Below are positions 59,301 to 64,000 of a DNA stretch of 64,000 nt, piece by piece. The translations under genes were made by a program, and so were the position numbers. How positions within the stretch are numbered: position 1 is the stretch's first letter; every line of letters begins with the position of its first letter. A model generated the notes under the pieces. It was not told the origin of the DNA. It saw nothing but the letters and a program-made list of their open reading frames with translations, and did no database searches. The stretch is taken from positions 434,001 through 498,000 of the forward strand of contig NW_024881564.1 in the NCBI RefSeq assembly GCF_019059575.1. Reading direction: 5' to 3'. This DNA is from Amphibalanus amphitrite. Lineage: Eukaryota > Arthropoda > Thecostraca > Balanomorpha > Balanidae.

Positions 59301-62300
59301 AAACTTTTCTGAGGTAGCGTCACCAAACCGCCTCTGGTGACCTGACCTGAGGTCAGATCAACTCAAAATTTTCAGACATGTTGCGTAGAAGCCTTTTAGG
59401 AAAAGTCAGAAAATTTGAGCTTCCTAGCTCAACGCGTTTGGGAGATATAACCAAAAAACCTCAGGGGGGGGGCTCCTGAGGCCCCCCCCCCCCCCCGCCA
59501 GGAATAGGGTTAAGGGCAAGCAACGTGGAACGTATAAGTGATCATAAAGCAGCTGATACGCACCAGGCGCCACACACCCAACTAAAAATGTAAGTTTTTA
59601 CGGTAATAAGTCAATGGAAAAGACCCAACAAAGCAGCGAATCGAAACAAAACTGAAACATATTAGGAAACACCATGATACAGCCTGGAGGTTCGACAGAG
59701 CTCCTTCGGGGATCCTAGGAGGATGAGGTTTGGTTTCACTGACCTTGGCCTCGGCGCTGGAGGAATCCAGGTTGTGCTGCAGCTTGGTGATGAGGTCCTG
59801 AAGGTGCTCCCTCTCTGACGCCGTGTCCTTCTGCAGCCGCTCAAGCTTGGTCTCTGTGTCTGAGGGAAACGAGAAAGGAAAGCATTAGTCCACAACTACT
59901 CCAGCCTGGCCTTCCGTGTCAAAGGGAAATCACAGGAAATTATCTGGTGGAAAATATCTGGGCGAAGTGGACAGAGCAAAATGGCATGGAATGTCACGGG
60001 AAAAATGCATGACGAAAAAATGTAAAAAAAAAACAATTGGAATAGCGCCAGGAAGAAACAGCTAGGGCTTCGATATGATAAATTAAATATGCCAGTAAAA
60101 GGCTATGAACGGATTATAGCAGCCGCTGTAGACGAGAACCAAACAGACAGGTATCGGAAAGATGACAGCACTGAAAATCGAGGCATGAAGAACTAGACGC
60201 CGTTCTCCCTATTGCCATCTGCCCGTGTCGCACCTTTGAGCTGTTTCTCTTTCTCTATGAGGAGGGTCTCTCGCGCCTGCAGTGTGACGTCATACTTGTG
60301 ACTGACGCGCGCCAGCAGGTCCTCGGTGACGTCAGATGTGCGCTGCAGCTGCTGTATGGCGTCATCCAGCATTCTGGCGGGATAACGGGGGAGGGAGAGT
60401 CAGCTCTGTCCAAAGTCTGGGGCGAAATAGCGTCAATTTTAATAAATAACCACACCTGTAGCGGCTATAGGAGGTAAGATGTAATTAAATAACATAAACA
60501 AACCAATGCAGCGAAAGTACCATGTGAAATGTGGGAATGAAGTGGAAAACAGCGAGCCTTTACACGTGTGTAAGAGGAGGGCATCAATGAGGGCAAGAGG
60601 CGGACATGGTCACATTGCGCAGATATTGGATTATGCCGATCATCCCGATGGACTGTACCTATCACGTAAACGCATACGTCAAACGCATAAGTCAACTCAC
60701 ATTGCGTCACAAAAAAAATGACATGTCAAACAAAGTAGAACAACACCAAGCAGTAAGCAATCATGTTAAGCGGAAGTTGGTCATAACATATCATTGCCGA
60801 AAAGAAACATCCATTCCATGGCAAGTGAACTCATACAAGGTGCATAGTGGTATTTGACACCGGCGTAACATATGCATTGCACACCGTAATAGCTGAGCGA
60901 ATAAACGAACCAAGAACTCAATGACAATGTTGTCACGCAATCGATAACCAAAACTAGCAAACGGCCAACATAAAAATGCATAAAAATGCTCAACCAAAAT
61001 AGGGGCTTTTCAACAGAAAATGTCATTTCGTACAAAGCAGCTCGCAATTTCGCATGATCACAATTCACGAAGCGGCACAGCAAAACGCAAAATATAGGTA
61101 AGAAACAAAATAGCGAAAGATGCCAACGAAAATGCGGGCCATATTCAAACACAAATACAAGCATGTTACATCCACAAATATCATTTCTCATACAATAGCA
61201 GCATCCAACTAACAGCAAGCAGCAGACGTGCAGCCCCGGCCTGCCCCTCCCCCTGCGCCGACTGACCCTCCGACCTGTCCGGCCGATTTGGCCGCGTCCC
61301 GCTCCGTGTCCCGCAGCTGGGTGAGCCGTGCCACCACTGTCTCATGCTCGCCGCGCAGGCCCGCCAGGCTCTCCTCGTAGGTGGCTCTGAGCCGGCCCAG
61401 CTCGGCACTCTGTACACCCTCTATGGTGGACAGGTGGCGGAGGTGCGACGAAGCCGCCCACGATGTCTCCTCCTGGGTGGGGCGGACGGTGACGATGGGT
61501 AGACGGAGGTGTTAGAGGGGGTGCATAAGGGGAGGAGAGGAGGGGTGGTTTGGTGGAAGGGTTGTGACGATGCAGTGCAGCTCAGTTGAGACGCCGTCAC
61601 TCGCCTAGTCAGCTGCGTCAGACACGCTCACAAATGAATCGAGACAGCGGCTGACTCCCGATCCCACCCGTCGGCCAACCTGCGATTTGTGACCCGTCAC
61701 CCGGGGCGAGTCTCGAAGAGAAAGAGATGCTAATCCACTACCGAGCTTCAGCACAGCGGAGGAATGGGTGGTTTATGTGCGCTAAAATCAGCCTGAAATA
61801 ACCAGATTGCTGATGCGTATACCCTGTAATTGCTATAATTAAGGGCTTAACCCGCTATCGCTATCTATCTCACAAGCAGTTTATACTTCGATAGTGCAGG
61901 TAAGCTGTTGACTGGTAGACCAGGTTCAACAGCTGGCGGAGTGTAACTGACCTGATACCGCTTCATTCTGTCTCTGAACTCGTCTCGAAGTCGGTTGTTT
62001 TCGTCGGTCAGCTGTTTCTCGCGGCGCCGATACGACTCCTCGGCTGTCGCCAGGCGGTGTCTGCGGCCACAAAGTACATTTCAGGTACAGAACGACCACT
62101 GTCAGCGCAAGAAATCACTGTTGCATTTGAATAGCAGAAAAAAGAAAAGATTTAACCCCCGCCCGTATTGGTGTTTTTTTCCAGCCGCGAACGTATAAGG
62201 GGGGGGGTTCGTTGGACCCCCCCCCCTTGCCGTTTCGCCCCTGATTGAGCTAGAGCTTCGCGGAAAAAAAACGAGCGTGTTGCCCGTGACGAGAGGAAGC

Positions 62301-64000
62301 CAATGATACCCAATTTTAAGGTCCTAGGTAATCGGTTGACCTTCCAGGTCAGGTCAATGACCCAAAAGTCGGGAAAATCGGGACCTGTTAGAAAGTCGTA
62401 AAGCGTGGCTGCTATGGGGTTTTTCGGGGTGCTGATCACGAAAATCATGTTAGTTTTGATCACAGATGATGTCTTCATGCATTTAGGCCAGGTCGGGTCA
62501 GGTCAACCAGTAAGGGTATTCGTAGTAGGTGGCAACCGCCTCTGACAGCTTCGTAACATGTTACGAAGGCACCAGAACTACTTCGTAAATGTTCATATGG
62601 TTGCTAAATTCGAATTCAGCTCCAAAAACTGGCCTAGAAACATGTAAAACTCGAAAAAGTGAACCAAGGTCATCAAAGGTCAATGACTTGACCTCACCTT
62701 CCGGTGACCTTGACACCCATCCTAATGCATGGGAGCATCATCATATCCCATGTTTGAACGCTTAAAACCACGAAAAGACTGCAAAAGCGCGGCTAATGCG
62801 AGCCGACATACGCCGAATCGCGATTCCGGCCAAACATGGTCTCGAAAAGTAGGCCACAGGTCAAAGGTCATTAGGGTCAGGGTCATGAAAATGTCAGGGT
62901 AGGTGTAAAATTGATTAACGCGAGGGTACTGAAAGTTTCTTCGCGATCGGCCGCTTTTTACGGGAGTTATTCGCGAAAAACCGAGGGGGAGTCCGTTCGA
63001 CCCCCCCCCCCCCCTATACGGGCGAGGGTTAAGACAAATAAGAACGTCCAAATTCGGGCAGGAATATTAGCGAGAACAATGAAACATACGGAATGAGATA
63101 AAGAGGTGGGAACTGGAATCATAATTTCAAAGCCAGGTTATACGCTCAGGGGTGGTGCGACCTCAAGCACGGTGTCCGCACCCCCGTCACCGCCCCTCCA
63201 CTCACTGATACGACTCCTCGAGCTGCCGGCGCTCGTCCTCTGCCATCCGCTTCAGCAGGGCAATGTGCTCCTCCAGGCGCTGCTTCTCCATCTCGTGGCC
63301 CGTGCAGCCGCTCTGGGGGGAGCGACAGAGAATCTAAGGTGATGTAAGGTGTGTTGCAGTGTCCCAAAATTGAGTTTTGTCATGGGTGTCAGAGGGGAAA
63401 AATACCCACCATAATGGGGGGAGGTAGAAAACTGCTGATTCGATTAGATCTAAAACAGGTGAGAAACAACAAAAACATGTATTTTATTCTAGGGTGTAGA
63501 ATGTTTGATGCTAAACCTGGCATCCACACAACTGCTCTTGGTAAAAAATCCTAAGTTTTCTTGGTTGGGAGTGGACAATTATTCTTAAATATTGGTGGTA
63601 AGAGTGAAAAATGAATTTAATTTGGATGTCGTTTCCCACCCAAATCGACAAATTTTGGGACATTGGTTGAGTGTGTTCAGATCATAAGCGAACATAAAGC
63701 GATTTCAGTCGTCATAAAAAATGTGGAATACGGCAGGCTGGTTGTCACTCAGCTGCCTCAACGAAACTGTAACTGTTAAAAACATTTAGCACCAATACAT
63801 CGCACTGATTGCACTACATCCAAGCATGAACCTATCAAACTGATTCCTGACGATAATTAACATCCCAATTCCCAGCACCCACCTTGAGTTTGACGATCTC
63901 GCTGTCCCTCTCAGCGATCTGTTTATTAGCCTCGGCCAGTTTGGCCGTCCACTCCTCGGTGAGCTCCTTCTCTCGGGCTGCCAGCGCGCCACTGTCCGGT
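53348..64000 (-). CDS. FBF1: FBF1/Albatross-like coiled-coil protein, last 12 exons, continues past window end
   Basis: Exons in transcript order (minus strand): 63883-64000 (partial), 63206-63312, 61952-62060, 61267-61472, 60234-60373, 59744-59859, 58223-58339, 57609-57773, 54797-54901, 54256-54507, 53803-53949, 53348-53458. Stop TGA at 53348-53350. All donors and acceptors are GT-AG and all phases join. Nearly all exons encode Glu/Gln/Arg/Leu-rich coiled coil. Landmarks resemble the FBF1 C-terminal half: RTSDVTEDLLARVSHKYD, LRQELLEEQKLWLQEV, QLLKLKSQEVEDVSELAV, and the end LRADEDREFLDREAAFLKQL, which parallels the AEQDRDFLENEQFFLE motif of vertebrate FBF1. Exon 53803-53949 is a Gly/Ala/Pro-rich linker. 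FBF1 is a distal-appendage and apical-junction/keratin-associated protein; a matching role here is inferred. Confidence 0.75.
54508..54545 (-). repeat. Weak duplicate of a splice acceptor in the FBF1-like gene
   Basis: On the minus strand, about 35 bp upstream of the true acceptor (CTCCAG then GCGGTGCTG), a similar CTGCAG then GCTGTCCTG occurs. The similarity is short and may be chance. Confidence 0.35.
55064..55202. repeat. Imperfect inverted repeat with about 60-bp arms
   Basis: The left arm (55064-55124, starting ATATCACACGGGGCCGG) pairs with the right arm (55144-55202, ending CCGGCCCAAGTGTGATAT) with few mismatches. The loop is 19 bases. It looks like a foldback MITE or a relic of one. 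It is intronic in the FBF1-like gene. Confidence 0.8.
55514..55617. repeat. Near-perfect 104-bp palindrome
   Basis: The two 51-52-bp arms meet at AAG|CTT (55565/55566) and are complementary apart from one extra A on the left. The arms include GGAGTCGATCGATCGCTGTG. There is no loop. It could be a foldback element, a recent inverted duplication or an assembly artefact. Confidence 0.9.
55887..57146. mobile_element. MITE R4: larger TTAA element hosting R3
   Basis: TTAA lies at 55887-55890 and 57143-57146. The TIR AGGAAGGGTGCCACCTT is perfect over 17 bp, and its layout resembles that of the R family (AGGGACCCTCCCACCTT). R3 is inserted in it. Without R3 it is about 770 bp and has no coding sequence. 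Confidence 0.8.
56267..56757. mobile_element. MITE R3 nested in R4
   Basis: TTAA lies at 56267-56270 and 56754-56757. It matches R1 along its length. The right terminus has a 6-bp duplication (GGGAGCCGGGAGGG). A small insertion near 56462 (GTTTGCGGCAGAT) and scattered changes separate it from R1. Confidence 0.85.
58513..59514. mobile_element. MITE M5, inverted near-identical copy of M3
   Basis: TTAA lies at 58513-58516 and 59511-59514, with TIR CCCTATTCCTGGCGGG at both ends. Hairpin cores are GCGATTCGC (near 58567) and GGCTCCTGAGGCC (near 59471). Read on the minus strand it follows M3 almost base for base, including the AGGTCA cluster and the TGACGTCA sites. It lies in the intron between FBF1-like exons 58223-58339 and 59744-59859. 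Confidence 0.88.
60374..61266. other. FBF1-like intron without recognised elements
   Basis: AT-rich intron sequence. Minus-strand open frames rich in Cys/Phe/Tyr are present but have no start context or family resemblance, so no gene is called. Confidence 0.5.
62152..63032. mobile_element. MITE M6: TTAA-bounded, G-hairpin termini
   Basis: TTAA lies at 62152-62155 and 63029-63032. The TIR is CCCCCGCCCGTATTGG against CCCTCGCCCGTATAGG, with two mismatches. Hairpins lie at 62199-62226 (core GGTTCGTTGGACC) and 62985-63014 (core GTCCGTTCGAC). The body is rich in AGGTCA-like half-sites (62325-62360, 62485-62510, 62665-62715, 62860-62900). It sits in the FBF1-like intron 62061-63205. Confidence 0.82.
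63313..63882. other. FBF1-like intron without recognised elements
   Basis: Plain intron sequence between the last two exons in the window. No repeat or RNA feature was seen. Confidence 0.5.

Noticed and set aside
60781-61218. 145-codon minus-strand frame rich in Cys, Phe and Tyr
   Set aside because: Looks membrane-like, but has no family resemblance, no splice context, and lies in an AT-rich intron of the FBF1-like gene.
61275-61472. Shorter version of the FBF1-like exon ending at GGACAG|GTCGGA
   Set aside because: It would leave phase 0 and produce a stop (TGA) in the next exon. The donor 8 bp downstream (GTCAGT) gives phase 2 and an open join.

Overview
The window is nuclear DNA from an animal, most likely an arthropod. 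Genes are split into many short exons with GT-AG introns, exon third positions are rich in G and C, and introns carry many short transposons. The DOCK gene fits the DOCK1/2/5 (myoblast city) subfamily, and the nested C-type lectin and TTAA-type MITEs suit a crustacean. The species cannot be fixed from the sequence; a barnacle or other crustacean is only a guess.

Layout. From 2917 to 39054 (+ strand) lies almost all of a DOCK1/2/5-type Rac exchange factor: 38 exons, about 1,858 residues, with only the first few residues missing upstream. Its introns hold an intronless secreted C-type lectin gene (4740-5825), a tRNA-derived SINE, several MITEs, and a complete Ty3/Gypsy-type LTR retrotransposon on the minus strand (31596-36859). 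A complete alanine aminotransferase gene follows (41369-47245, +, 11 exons, 521 aa) with a mitochondrial-type leader. The stretch 47246-53347 has no intact gene; it holds TTAA-flanked MITEs and broken copies of a DUF7869-type mobile gene. From 53348 to the window end (- strand) lie the last 12 exons of an FBF1/Albatross-like coiled-coil gene, tail to tail with the aminotransferase.

Mobile DNA is the most distinctive part. One family of roughly 0.9-1.2 kb elements is bounded by TTAA, starts with CCC, carries at each end a G-run/palindrome/C-run hairpin, and has a body packed with AGGTCA/TGACCT half-sites. Six copies or parts are seen, two nested inside a third. A second TTAA-bounded family (TIR AGGGACCCTCCCACCTT) has three copies, one nested in a larger relative. 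The LTR element has 102-bp identical LTRs and a 5-bp target duplication. Its putative primer-binding site is complementary, 14 of 14 bases, to its own LTR, as in self-priming Tf1/sushi elements.

A second pattern is that six DOCK exon boundaries are tandemly duplicated into the neighbouring intron together with their splice site. In one copy all nine exonic differences are synonymous.

Functionally the three main genes look independent: Rac/cytoskeleton signalling, amino-acid metabolism, and a centriole or junction scaffold. No operon-like linkage is implied. All exon models were made by eye from splice signals, frame continuity and remembered family sequences.
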